From an uncultured Clostridia bacterium (GTDB taxonomy: Bacteria > Bacillota > Clostridia > Christensenellales > Borkfalkiaceae), in NCBI GenBank assembly GCA_947587775.1, contig CANPYD010000052.1, forward strand, positions 1-7,194: a stretch of 7,194 bases of DNA. Direction: 5' to 3'. Positions 1 to 6,052 of the stretch are shown here, piece by piece (positions within the stretch are counted from its first letter, which is position 1; each line of letters begins with the position of its first letter). The notes below the pieces were generated by a model. That model had not been told where the DNA came from. It worked only from the letters and a program-made list of their open reading frames with translations, and made no database searches. The position numbers and the translations under genes were made by a program.

Positions 1-35
1 GACGGATGGGGGGCACAAGGCCGAACATCATCCCC

Positions 36-80
36 CCACCACCGCCTGCGGCGGAGCCTCCCCCCAAAGGGGGTAGGCCT
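36..80 (+). repeat. Two-hairpin intergenic repeat, copy 1
   Basis: The first hairpin is CCGCC-TGC-GGCGG (42-54). It is followed by AGCCTC and a second hairpin CCCCC-AAA-GGGGG (61-73), which can be extended by GCCT/AGGC (56-59 with 75-78). The order (CCTGCGG-centred stem, then a pyrimidine-rich C-run/G-run stem) matches the copies at 81-130, 5946-5982, 6004-6052 and 6053-6106. It abuts copy 2 in opposite orientation. No gene overlaps it. The role is unknown; a dispersed palindromic element or an RNA processing/termination structure is possible. Confidence 0.6.
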
Positions 81-130
81 TTCTCGGCGCCCCTCGTAGG
101 GGAGCTGTCACTGCAGGTGACTGAGGGGTT
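81..130 (-). repeat. Two-hairpin intergenic repeat, copy 2
   Basis: Read on the minus strand this starts AACCCCTCAGTCACCTGC, carries the GTCAC/GTGAC stem with an imperfect loop, then CCCCTACGAGGGG, and ends GCGCCGAGAA. It is nearly identical to the plus-strand copy at 6004-6052, differing mainly in the loop of the second hairpin (ACGA instead of ATA) and one stem base. Two near-identical ~50 bp copies about 6 kb apart within one window imply a repeat common in this genome. Confidence 0.8.
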
Positions 131-152
131 TCCGCTGTTCCCCTCTCTCTTT

Positions 153-181
153 ATTATATAACAAATTTTTATCCATGTAAA
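153..181 (-). promoter_or_regulatory. Probable leftward sigma-A promoter
   Basis: On the minus strand, TTTACA (181-176) and TATAAT (158-153) are separated by exactly 17 nt, close to the sigma-A consensus. Transcription would start near 146 and run left out of the window, passing through repeat copies 2 and 1 within its leader. It lies beyond the end of the glucanase operon, so it probably serves a separate minus-strand gene off the left edge. The AT-rich background (150-200) raises the chance of a fortuitous match. An 8-bp inverted repeat TCTCTTTA/TAAAGAGA (146-153, 178-185) brackets the promoter. Confidence 0.5.
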
Positions 182-229
182 GAGATTTGAGAAAATTTAT
201 CGGGCCGCGCCGTCCGAAGAGACGCAAAA

Positions 230-248
230 GCGCGGCTTTGCGCCGCGC
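230..248 (-). terminator. Likely terminator of the glucanase operon
   Basis: GCGCGGC (230-236) and GCCGCGC (242-248) form a perfect 7-bp GC stem with a 5-nt loop. In the minus-strand transcript the stem is followed at once by a short TTTT run (229-226). It lies 74 nt after the stop of the modular glucanase. The U-tract is short, so a weak or factor-assisted terminator is possible. Two more GC hairpins lie between it and the stop: CGCCCG/CGGGCG (257-273) and CCCGC/GCGGG (284-296). Confidence 0.45.
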
Positions 249-256
249 CAATGGTT

Positions 257-301
257 CGCCCGTCCGTCGGGCGCATGGGAGAACCCGCCCTGCGGGCTCC
301 C
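257..301. other. Pair of GC-rich hairpins after the glucanase stop
   Basis: The first hairpin is CGCCCG-TCCGT-CGGGCG (257-273). The second is CCCGC-CCT-GCGGG (284-296), with an outer GGGAG/CTCCC stem (277-281, 297-301) across an AA bulge. The second contains the CCTGCGG core followed by CTCCCC seen in the two-hairpin repeats, so it may be a degraded copy of that family. No U-tract follows on either strand. A role in protecting the 3' end of the glucanase mRNA is possible but unproven. Confidence 0.4.
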
Positions 302-322
302 CCGATGTTCCTTGTTACACAA

Positions 323-3307
323 TCACTCCGCCGCCTGTTCCGCCTTGGTGAAGAGGAATCCGCTCACCGTGACGCTCGCGTCGTGATCGTTCTCGTCGCC
401 GCCCATGGAATCGACGAAGATCAGGATATTCTTCACCGCGCCCTGTTCCATGCTCTCATCATAGGTGATGGTGAGGGTGACTTCTTCGCCCGCCGCAAGG
501 GTGACTTTCGTGCCGCCCCATGTCGTATCGGTGTAGAGTCCCGTGCCGCCCGTGCAGGTCGCAGATTGATTGGTGGCATCCGTACCGCTGCCCGAGCCGT
601 CGCCGTTGCTCGTATCTACCCGCGTCGTGCCCTGTACGTCTACGCGGACGGCGACGGCGGTATCCTTGTTGTTCTTGATCTTGATCGTGAAGGTGTCCTT
701 CCCGACGGCGAGTTCGGCGCATGCTGCAGTCACGGGCTTGTAGGTGTTGCCCTTGCCGACGTAACCGAGCGTCCACGATTTGTTGTCCTCGCCCGCGGAC
801 ATGATATAGCCCGAGTTCTCCTCCGCGTTGAAAGTGAGCGCAACGGGATCGCCCGAGGGAACTTCGGGTTCTTCGGGTTCGGAAGGCGTATAGCTGCCCT
901 CGCCCGAGAAGGCCATCTCGGAGAGCGTCACATCGCCGCTGTAAACGTTCGTATCTTCATAGGTGGCGGAATCGAAATAGAAGAAGAGTCTGTCGGGTCC
1001 GCGGGAAGTGTCGTAGGTGACGGTGCACACAGCCTCCTCACCCGCGCCGACCGTGAACATCGAGCCGCCGTAGGTCGTGTCCGTCGCGACGGTTTCCCCG
1101 TCCTGTGTCGCGGAGACGTTGCACGCGTTCGTCTCGTTGACTTTGGTCACGCTGTTGACGTCGATACGGACGGTCACGCTCGCCGACCCGTTGTTTGCGA
1201 TCTTCACGGTAAATACGTTCTTATCGCGGGAGATGCTCCCGACGTTCATATTGAGATTCTGATAGCCGCCGCCCGTAAGATTTGCATAGGCGACCCGCAT
1301 GGAGCTTGAAGTCCCGTCCGAAACCACAATATAGTCGTCCACATTACCCTCGACGTTGAGCTTTGCGCCGTTCACGGTGACGCCCTTGTTGTCCGCTTCG
1401 GGAAGTTCGGGCGTATCGGGCGTTTCGCTCTCTTCGCCGCTTGCAAATTTGAGTTCGGAGACGGTGATGTCGCCGCTGTGCTTTTCGGAATCGCCGTAAA
1501 TCGCGGAATCGATCATGAGCTGCAATTTATTCGCAACGCCCTCATAGACGATGACGAGCTCCGCCGTCTCGCCCACGGGAATATCGAAGAAGGAGCCGCC
1601 GTACTCGAGGTCTGTCCTGACCTTCCCGCCGTTCTGCGTCGCGGACTTGTTGACGGCGGAGTTCCGGGCGCCCGCATTCAGCAATTCGTTGTTGACGAGA
1701 TTGACGCGCAGGTTGACCGTATTTTCGCCGTTGTTCTTCACGGTGAGATGGACGTAATTCTTATCCGCCGCCGCGTCGGTGATGTCCATTTCGACGTTGT
1801 GATAATTGAGCGACACGTCCGTATAGGTGACCTGCGCCGACTTCTTGTCCTCTGCAGGGACGACGGTGTATTCCTCTACGGAAGCGAACCCGAGCTCCTC
1901 AGCCTCTGCCTTGCTCCAATCGAGCGTCGCGTCGACGGGAGGCTTCTCGCCCTCGCCCGCAAATTTGAGGCCGGAGACGGTGACATCGCCGCTGCGCTTG
2001 TCCGCCTTGTTGGTGGCGGAGTCGATCATGAGCTGCAACGCCGCCGCAACACCGACATATTTCACTTCGCAGACCGCCGTCTTGCCCGCCCCGATCGTGA
2101 AGAAGGAGCCGCCGTACACGGTATCCGTCGTGACCTTTTCGCCGTCCTGCGACGCCGCGGCATTGATCGCCTTGTTGGCGTCGTTCTGCACGTTGATGCG
2201 GAGATCGACGGGCGCCGTGCCGTTATTTTTGACGGTGAGCTGCAGGAAGCCGTGTCCTGCCGCCGCCGTCGCGATCTCCGTCTGGACGTTGTGATAGCTG
2301 TTGCCCGCCACGTCCGTATAGGTGATCTGTGCGGACTTCTGATCCGCCGCGGGAGTCACGGTGTATTCCTCTGCGGAAGCGAAGTTCATCTCAACCGCTT
2401 CAACCGCCTTCCAGTCGCCGTCGTATGCGTCACCGGGCGCGGGCGCATAGGGATCGCCCGTCGGAGGATTCTGCTTTTGCGCGTTCGTCTTGAACCACTC
2501 GTAATCGGCCGTCTTGCCGTCGGGGCCGTTGAATTTGCCCATCCAGCCCTCGGCGGTATTCTCGCCCTCGCCGGGTGCGCCCGCCCAATAGTTCATGAGG
2601 ATACGCCCCGCCGTCTTGGGGAACGCCTCGCCCGATTTGACGTCCGCTTTATTCACACGGTAGACGGGAGTTCCGTCCACGAACCATGTGATATAGTCCT
2701 CTGCCCAGCGGAAACCGTAGTTGTGGAATTCCTTACTCGCGTCGAAGCCGAGATCGTACATATGCTCATGTCCGCCCACGCCGTTCGCAAAGTAGTTGAA
2801 CTGCACTTTGGTGGTATCCTTGCCGAGGAACTCGATGTCGATCTCGTCCCACGGGTTCTGCGTGCCGTCCGGCCAGACGTCGTAATTTCCCGTGCAGACA
2901 AAGAAGGTGCTCGCCGTACCCACGGAAGTGGAAGGCTTCATGCGGACTTCATAATCGCCGTAGCCATAGTAATAGGTCGTCCGCGCTTCGCCGCCGTACC
3001 ACTGCGTCCGCGCATCGAGGCTCCCGTCGGGATTCTCCGCAAGGCCGAGATGCATCTGTCCCCCCGAATAGGTGAGCTGGGAAGCGTCCCACTGCGTGTT
3101 GAATACCGTGCCGTTGGTATAGCCCGCAGACGCAAAGAGCACTTTCGCGCCGGGATCCCCTTTCGAGAAATCGGCAACGTACTCCCCTTCGAGCGCCTTG
3201 TCGGTAAGATCCGATTCGCCCTTATTGTCGTTCTCTCCGCAAGCCGCGAGGCAACCCAACGAGAAGATCGCCGAAAGCAGCAATGCGGAAGCCTGTTTTG
3301 CCTTCAT
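323..3307 (-). CDS. Modular GH16 beta-glucanase lipoprotein with four C-terminal repeat modules
   Basis: This is a 994-residue surface lipoprotein, probably an endo-beta-1,3-1,4-glucanase (licheninase type). Residues 1-23 are a lipoprotein signal ending LAAC (Cys23 is the likely lipidation site; Cys19 is an alternative). The GH16 domain spans about 43-275. It carries WDEIDIEFLGKDTT, with predicted nucleophile Glu155, Asp157 and acid/base Glu159. The EIDIE spacing without an inserted residue is the lichenase form. Four related modules follow (about 298-452, 464-623, 640-802, 818-987), joined by Pro/Glu/Ser-rich linkers. Each has NNG or NNK, a YGG or WGG motif and a final VTVSxxxF-like strand. 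They match no family I can name and may bind carbohydrate. The start is set by AGGAGG 6 nt upstream (3314-3319). The gene lies 17 nt after the upstream glucanase, so the two share an mRNA. The Cys in the FNC motif that I recall from Bacillus lichenases is Thr71 here. The GH16 call is firm; exact substrate is inference. Confidence 0.93.
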   Translation of the reverse strand: MKAKQASALLLSAIFSLGCLAACGENDNKGESDLTDKALEGEYVADFSKGDPGAKVLFASAGYTNGTVFNTQWDASQLTYSGGQMHLGLAENPDGSLDARTQWYGGEARTTYYYGYGDYEVRMKPSTSVGTASTFFVCTGNYDVWPDGTQNPWDEIDIEFLGKDTTKVQFNYFANGVGGHEHMYDLGFDASKEFHNYGFRWAEDYITWFVDGTPVYRVNKADVKSGEAFPKTAGRILMNYWAGAPGEGENTAEGWMGKFNGPDGKTADYEWFKTNAQKQNPPTGDPYAPAPGDAYDGDWKAVEAVEMNFASAEEYTVTPAADQKSAQITYTDVAGNSYHNVQTEIATAAAGHGFLQLTVKNNGTAPVDLRINVQNDANKAINAAASQDGEKVTTDTVYGGSFFTIGAGKTAVCEVKYVGVAAALQLMIDSATNKADKRSGDVTVSGLKFAGEGEKPPVDATLDWSKAEAEELGFASVEEYTVVPAEDKKSAQVTYTDVSLNYHNVEMDITDAAADKNYVHLTVKNNGENTVNLRVNLVNNELLNAGARNSAVNKSATQNGGKVRTDLEYGGSFFDIPVGETAELVIVYEGVANKLQLMIDSAIYGDSEKHSGDITVSELKFASGEESETPDTPELPEADNKGVTVNGAKLNVEGNVDDYIVVSDGTSSSMRVAYANLTGGGYQNLNMNVGSISRDKNVFTVKIANNGSASVTVRIDVNSVTKVNETNACNVSATQDGETVATDTTYGGSMFTVGAGEEAVCTVTYDTSRGPDRLFFYFDSATYEDTNVYSGDVTLSEMAFSGEGSYTPSEPEEPEVPSGDPVALTFNAEENSGYIMSAGEDNKSWTLGYVGKGNTYKPVTAACAELAVGKDTFTIKIKNNKDTAVAVRVDVQGTTRVDTSNGDGSGSGTDATNQSATCTGGTGLYTDTTWGGTKVTLAAGEEVTLTITYDESMEQGAVKNILIFVDSMGGDENDHDASVTVSGFLFTKAEQAAE
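347..2416 (-). repeat. Four tandem protein-module repeats within the GH16 gene
   Basis: The four modules map to about 2416-1952, 1918-1439, 1390-902 and 856-347. Shared landmarks, in order, are YTDV/YANL-YHNV/YQNL; LTVKNNG or IKIKNNK; V-LR/VRVDV; SATQDG or its variant; TDTxYGGSxF; an AGE turn; LQLMIDSA or its equivalent; and SGDVTVS. Modules 1 and 2 are the most alike (EEYTV, KSAQ-TYTDV, YGGSFF, LQLMIDSA), which suggests a later duplication. Module 2 has an insertion of about 10 residues (around 541-553). Module 4 is the most diverged, with Trp930 in place of Tyr and a Gly/Ser-rich insert at 900-910. The strand-rich pattern suggests a beta-sandwich fold, which is inference. Confidence 0.8.
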
Positions 3308-3324
3308 AGTTTCCCTCCTTTATT

Positions 3325-4131
3325 TTACGCCTGATAAGGCGAATAGCCGATCCATCGGTAAGAGGCGGTCGCGGGCAGCGAACTGTCGTCAAAGGCGCCG
3401 CTCCAACCGTCGATCCCCTTACAATTCCATACGTTCATCATGATCTGCGTGGGCGTCGTGGGGATGTTTTCCGTCGCACGGTACACGGGCATGCCGTCCA
3501 CATACCATGTGATGGAATCGGGCAGCCACAGAAAACCGTACTCATGAAAGTCCTCCGCGCCGTCAAAGCCGAGCTTGTACAGATATTCGTGCCCGCCCTG
3601 CCCTTTCGTGTAGTAATTGAGCTGGATCTCGGTGGTATCCTTCCCCAAAAATTCGAAGTCGATCTCGTCCCACGGGTGCCCCGTATAGGTGAAGAAGGAA
3701 GAGATGACTCCCGAGCACTTCGCCGCCTTCATAGAGACGGAATAAAACCCATAGGAATCATACTCCCGCGAGCGGTACTCCGCGCCCGCGAAGCCGCCGC
3801 CCTCTCTTCGGACGCTCATGTGCATGGCGCCGTCTTCAAAGCGCACGCAGTCCGACCGCCACACGCAATTGAACGGATCCCCGTTGGAGTACCCGTCAGA
3901 ACTATAAAACCCTTCTGCGCCGCCGCCGAGGTAGATCTTGTCCTCCTCGGGCGTCAGCCGCTCGGGCAATCCTTCGGCGGAAGGGTGCCTTCCGCCCTGT
4001 ATTTCCCCCGAAGCAGAGGGGTTGTCCGCGCCTTCCGCGTCCTCCGTGCCCTGCCCGAACGTACAGCCCGTGAGCATACAGAGGAGCAGGGCGAGGACGA
4101 TCGCAGTATGCGCTCCCGGTCGCTTTTTCAT
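3325..4131 (-). CDS. GH16 licheninase-like beta-glucanase lipoprotein
   Basis: A 268-residue secreted lipoprotein predicted to hydrolyse mixed-linkage beta-1,3-1,4-glucan. MKKRPG, a hydrophobic run and lipobox LTGC (Cys23) form the signal, followed by an acidic low-complexity linker to about 70. The GH16 domain (about 71-265) has the active site WDEIDFEFLGKDTT (Glu156 nucleophile, Asp158, Glu160 acid/base), then LNYYTKG, WYVDG and IPTTPTQIMMNVW, all close to Bacillus lichenases as I recall them. Cys89 of the FNC motif is kept, but the expected partner before AEYRS is Gly116, so the Bacillus disulfide is probably absent. I chose the ATG at 4131 because a perfect promoter (4139-4167) occupies the ground needed by the in-frame upstream TTG (4167) and ATG (4140). 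That start would give a nearly leaderless mRNA with no Shine-Dalgarno. It is the first gene of an operon with the modular GH16 gene. Confidence 0.9.
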   Translation of the reverse strand: MKKRPGAHTAIVLALLLCMLTGCTFGQGTEDAEGADNPSASGEIQGGRHPSAEGLPERLTPEEDKIYLGGGAEGFYSSDGYSNGDPFNCVWRSDCVRFEDGAMHMSVRREGGGFAGAEYRSREYDSYGFYSVSMKAAKCSGVISSFFTYTGHPWDEIDFEFLGKDTTEIQLNYYTKGQGGHEYLYKLGFDGAEDFHEYGFLWLPDSITWYVDGMPVYRATENIPTTPTQIMMNVWNCKGIDGWSGAFDDSSLPATASYRWIGYSPYQA

Positions 4132-4138
4132 TTTCCGC

Positions 4139-4167
4139 ATTATATCACAATATGAACTTTCTGTCAA
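4139..4167 (-). promoter_or_regulatory. Consensus promoter of the glucanase operon
   Basis: On the minus strand, TTGACA (4167-4162), a 17-nt spacer and TATAAT (4144-4139) match the sigma-A consensus perfectly, and a TGA triplet directly before TATAAT supplies an extended -10. The expected transcription start, 6-8 nt past the -10 box, is 4133-4131, which is the glucanase ATG itself. The -35 box is half of a palindrome shared with the opposite promoter. Confidence 0.8.
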
Positions 4168-4177
4168 CGGTTGACAG
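4161..4177. promoter_or_regulatory. Palindrome joining two -35 boxes; possible operator
   Basis: CTGTCAA-CGG-TTGACAG is a perfect 7-bp inverted repeat with a 3-nt centre. Each arm contains the -35 TTGACA of one divergent promoter, so the symmetry is partly explained by the promoters themselves. The extra outer C/G pair and the central CG are also compatible with a dimeric repressor site, for example of the LacI family. It does not fit the catabolite (cre) consensus cleanly. A regulator bound here would cover both promoters. Confidence 0.5.
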
Positions 4178-4199
4178 CATGAATTTTCGGGTCTATAAT
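4171..4199 (+). promoter_or_regulatory. Consensus promoter of ilvA-ridA
   Basis: TTGACA (4171-4176), a 17-nt spacer and TATAAT (4194-4199) match the sigma-A consensus perfectly. The transcription start is expected near 4206, leaving a leader of about 22 nt with AAAGGGA (4213-4219) ahead of the ATG at 4228. Such a short leader has no room for the T-box or attenuator often found before branched-chain amino acid genes in Bacillota. Confidence 0.8.
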
Positions 4200-4227
4200 A
4201 ATATCATCTTTCAAAGGGAAACCTGCT

Positions 4228-5421
4228 ATGCTCACACTTGAAAAATTACGGGACGCACAGCGCGTCCTCTCCCAAGCCGTCCATAAGACGGACGTCATCC
4301 GCGCGGCAAGGCTCACCGACGAATACGAGCTCTTCTTAAAGACGGAGAACCTGCAAACGACGGGTTCTTTCAAGCTCCGCGGCGCCTATTACAAGATCTC
4401 CCGCCTCTCCGAAGAAGAGAAAGCGCGGGGCGTCATTGCCTGCTCTGCGGGCAACCATGCCCAAGGGGTGGCCCTCGCAGCGACCAAAAATCAGATCCGT
4501 TCACTCATCTGTCTCCCCGCGGGCGCGCCCATCTCCAAGGTGGAAGCGACAAAGGGGTACGGCGCGGACGTCTGCCTCGTGCCGGGGGTGTACGACGACG
4601 CCTACGCCCGTGCCATAGAGCTGCAAAAGGAGCGCGGCTATACCTTCATCCATCCCTTCGACGACGAGGACGTCATCGCGGGGCAGGGCACCGTGGGGCT
4701 GGAGATCATCGAACAGCTCGAAGGCGTCGATGCGGTCGTCGTGCCCGTGGGCGGCGGCGGGCTGATCTCGGGCGTCGCCTTTGCGATCAAGTCGATTGCG
4801 CCGCACGTCAAGGTATACGGCGTTCAGGCGGCGGGCGCACCTTCGATGCTCAATTCGCTCCGCGACGGCAGGATCGGGGCGCTCTCTTCCGTCTCGACGA
4901 TCGCGGACGGCATCGCGGTGAAGCAGCCCGGGAAATTCACTTACGACTATTGCAAGCGATATGTGAACGGGATCGTCACCGTCTCGGACGAGGAGATCGC
5001 CAGCGCCACCCTCGCCCTCTTGGAGCGGGAAAAGATGGTTGCCGAGGGAGCCGGTGCAACGCCCGTCGCGGCGATCCTTGCGGGAAAACTGCCCGAACTG
5101 AAGGGGAAACGGGTGTGCTGCGTCGTCTCGGGCGGCAATATCGACGTCACCATCCTCTCCCGTATCATCGACAGAGGGCTTCTGATGTCGGGCAGGAAGT
5201 GCACGCTCAATGTCGAACTGGCCGACCAGCCGGGGCAGCTCGTACGGGTCACGGGGATCATTGCGGAGTGCGGGGCGAACATCACGAGCGTCCACCACGA
5301 ACACGCGAGCGAAAACGGCATTATCGGCTGTTTCGTGCGCATCGAAATGGAGACGCGGGACTTTGCCCATATCGATTATATCCGCAAGACGTTCAAAGAA
5401 GCGGGATTCAAAATTTCATAA
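4228..5421 (+). CDS. ilvA: Threonine ammonia-lyase (threonine dehydratase), ACT-domain form
   Basis: A PLP-dependent cytosolic enzyme that deaminates L-threonine to 2-oxobutyrate and ammonia, usually also acting on serine. The 397 residues fit the medium-length family with one C-terminal ACT domain. The motif GSFKLRGA carries Lys49, the predicted Schiff-base lysine. SAGNHAQG (73-80) contacts substrate. GGGGL (175-179) is the PLP phosphate loop, and SGGNID (301-306) is the usual C-terminal catalytic-domain motif. The ACT domain (about 325-397, starting at CTLNVELADQPGQL) suggests amino-acid feedback. The ATG at 4228 has AAAGGGA 8 nt upstream. ridA follows after 17 nt, so they form an operon. 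Length and the single ACT domain separate it from the long biosynthetic E. coli IlvA and the short TdcB. Whether it feeds isoleucine synthesis or threonine catabolism cannot be decided here, since no other pathway gene is present. Confidence 0.95.
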   Translation: MLTLEKLRDAQRVLSQAVHKTDVIRAARLTDEYELFLKTENLQTTGSFKLRGAYYKISRLSEEEKARGVIACSAGNHAQGVALAATKNQIRSLICLPAGAPISKVEATKGYGADVCLVPGVYDDAYARAIELQKERGYTFIHPFDDEDVIAGQGTVGLEIIEQLEGVDAVVVPVGGGGLISGVAFAIKSIAPHVKVYGVQAAGAPSMLNSLRDGRIGALSSVSTIADGIAVKQPGKFTYDYCKRYVNGIVTVSDEEIASATLALLEREKMVAEGAGATPVAAILAGKLPELKGKRVCCVVSGGNIDVTILSRIIDRGLLMSGRKCTLNVELADQPGQLVRVTGIIAECGANITSVHHEHASENGIIGCFVRIEMETRDFAHIDYIRKTFKEAGFKIS

Positions 5422-5438
5422 CCCAAAAGGAGGATGAT

Positions 5439-5810
5439 ATGCAGAAAATTCACACGGAAAAGGCGCCCGCGGCGATCGGGCCCTATTCACAGGCAGTGCG
5501 CGTCGGGAACTTGCTCTTTACTTCGGGGCAGATCCCCATCGACCCCGCAACGGGCGAGCTCGTCCAAGGCGGCATCGAAGCGCAGACGGAGCGCATCTGC
5601 AAGAATCTGAAAGCGGTGCTTGAAGCGGCGGGGACGGGGCTTGAAAAGGTCGTCAAAACCACCTGTTTTCTCGCGGATATGGGCGATTTTGCCGCATTCA
5701 ACGCGGTCTATGCACAGTATTTCACCGAAAAGCCCGCAAGGAGCTGCGTCGCAGTGAAGACGCTCCCCAAAAACGTCCTCGCGGAAGTGGAGTGCATCGC
5801 GGAAATTTGA
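5439..5810 (+). CDS. ridA: RidA family reactive intermediate deaminase (2-iminobutanoate/2-iminopropanoate deaminase)
   Basis: A 123-residue cytosolic protein of the RidA/YjgF/UK114 family, which works as a trimer and hydrolyses the enamine/imine intermediates released by threonine and serine dehydratases. The normal family length and motifs are present: GPYSQAV (14-20), SGQIP (29-33), and PARSCVAV with Arg101 and Cys103. Glu116 in the last strand aligns with E. coli RidA Arg105, Cys107 and Glu120. The ATG at 5439 is chosen because AGGAGG (5428-5433) sits 5 nt upstream and the family N-terminus starts here. The frame stays open far upstream inside ilvA, but that stretch is not RidA-like. Pairing directly behind ilvA places the detoxifying enzyme beside the enzyme that makes its substrate. 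Confidence 0.96.
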   Translation: MQKIHTEKAPAAIGPYSQAVRVGNLLFTSGQIPIDPATGELVQGGIEAQTERICKNLKAVLEAAGTGLEKVVKTTCFLADMGDFAAFNAVYAQYFTEKPARSCVAVKTLPKNVLAEVECIAEI

Positions 5811-5866
5811 GCGTTTCGCTGCCCCTTCCCTTGGCGCTCCGTTGCGCTCGTCCCGTCCCTTGGCGT

Positions 5867-5982
5867 CCCCTTGGGGGAAGTACCCAAACTGCCCCCTCTT
5901 GCTGCCCCTTTTGGGGGGAGTACCCGAACAGCCCCCCTCTTGCTGCCCCTTTTAGGGGAAGTGGCCCGCAGGGCCGAAGGGG
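5867..5982 (-). repeat. Degenerate ~40-bp tandem repeat, three units
   Basis: The units are 5867-5904 (38 bp), 5905-5945 (41 bp) and 5946-5982 (37 bp). Units 1 and 2 begin with a CCCC/GGGG hairpin, run through AGTACCC and end CCCCTCTTGCTG. Unit 3 begins the same way, but its second half is GGCCC-GCA-GGGCC (5963-5975) and then GAAGGGG. Read on the minus strand, unit 3 has the same order as the two-hairpin repeats elsewhere: a CCTGCGG-centred stem, then CTTCCCCTAAAAGGGG. The array is therefore probably one full element plus two partial copies in opposite orientation to 6004-6106. Confidence 0.7.
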
Positions 5983-6003
5983 TTTCAAAAACACGGCGGG
6001 CTA

Positions 6004-6052
6004 AACCCCTCAGTCACCTGCGGTGACAGCTCCCCTATAGGGGCGCCGAGAA
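6004..6052 (+). repeat. Two-hairpin intergenic repeat, best-formed copy
   Basis: AACCCCTCA is followed by the perfect hairpin GTCACC-TGC-GGTGAC (6013-6027), then AGCT and the 12-bp palindrome CCCCTATAGGGG (6032-6043), ending GCGCCGAGAA. It is nearly identical to the minus-strand copy at 81-130 and is followed head-to-tail by another copy. Confidence 0.85.

Noticed and set aside
251..1309. A 352-codon open frame on the plus strand
   Set aside because: It is antisense to repeat modules 3 and 4 of the glucanase, has no family motif and no ribosome site, and begins inside the operon's trailing hairpins.
1478..3334. A 618-codon open frame on the plus strand
   Set aside because: It runs antisense to the modular glucanase, has low-complexity Arg/Val/Asp-rich composition with no recognisable domain, and is explained by GC-rich codon use on the real strand.
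4140..4167. Longer N-termini for the first glucanase, starting at TTG 4167 or ATG 4140
   Set aside because: Both codons lie within the consensus promoter and would not be in the mRNA it makes; neither has a Shine-Dalgarno, and the extra residues before MKKRPG are not signal-like.
4501..5370. A 289-codon minus-strand open frame
   Set aside because: It is a shadow of ilvA; the plus-strand protein has all the catalytic motifs of the family.
4950..5438. A 163-residue N-terminal extension of RidA
   Set aside because: The extension is an out-of-frame reading of ilvA, rich in Arg/His/Gly. The family length of ~125 residues and an AGGAGG site both point to the ATG at 5439.
5722..6004. Small open frames on both strands across the repeat spacer
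   Set aside because: They are Pro/Gly/Arg-rich translations of the repeat array, without ribosome sites or conserved features.
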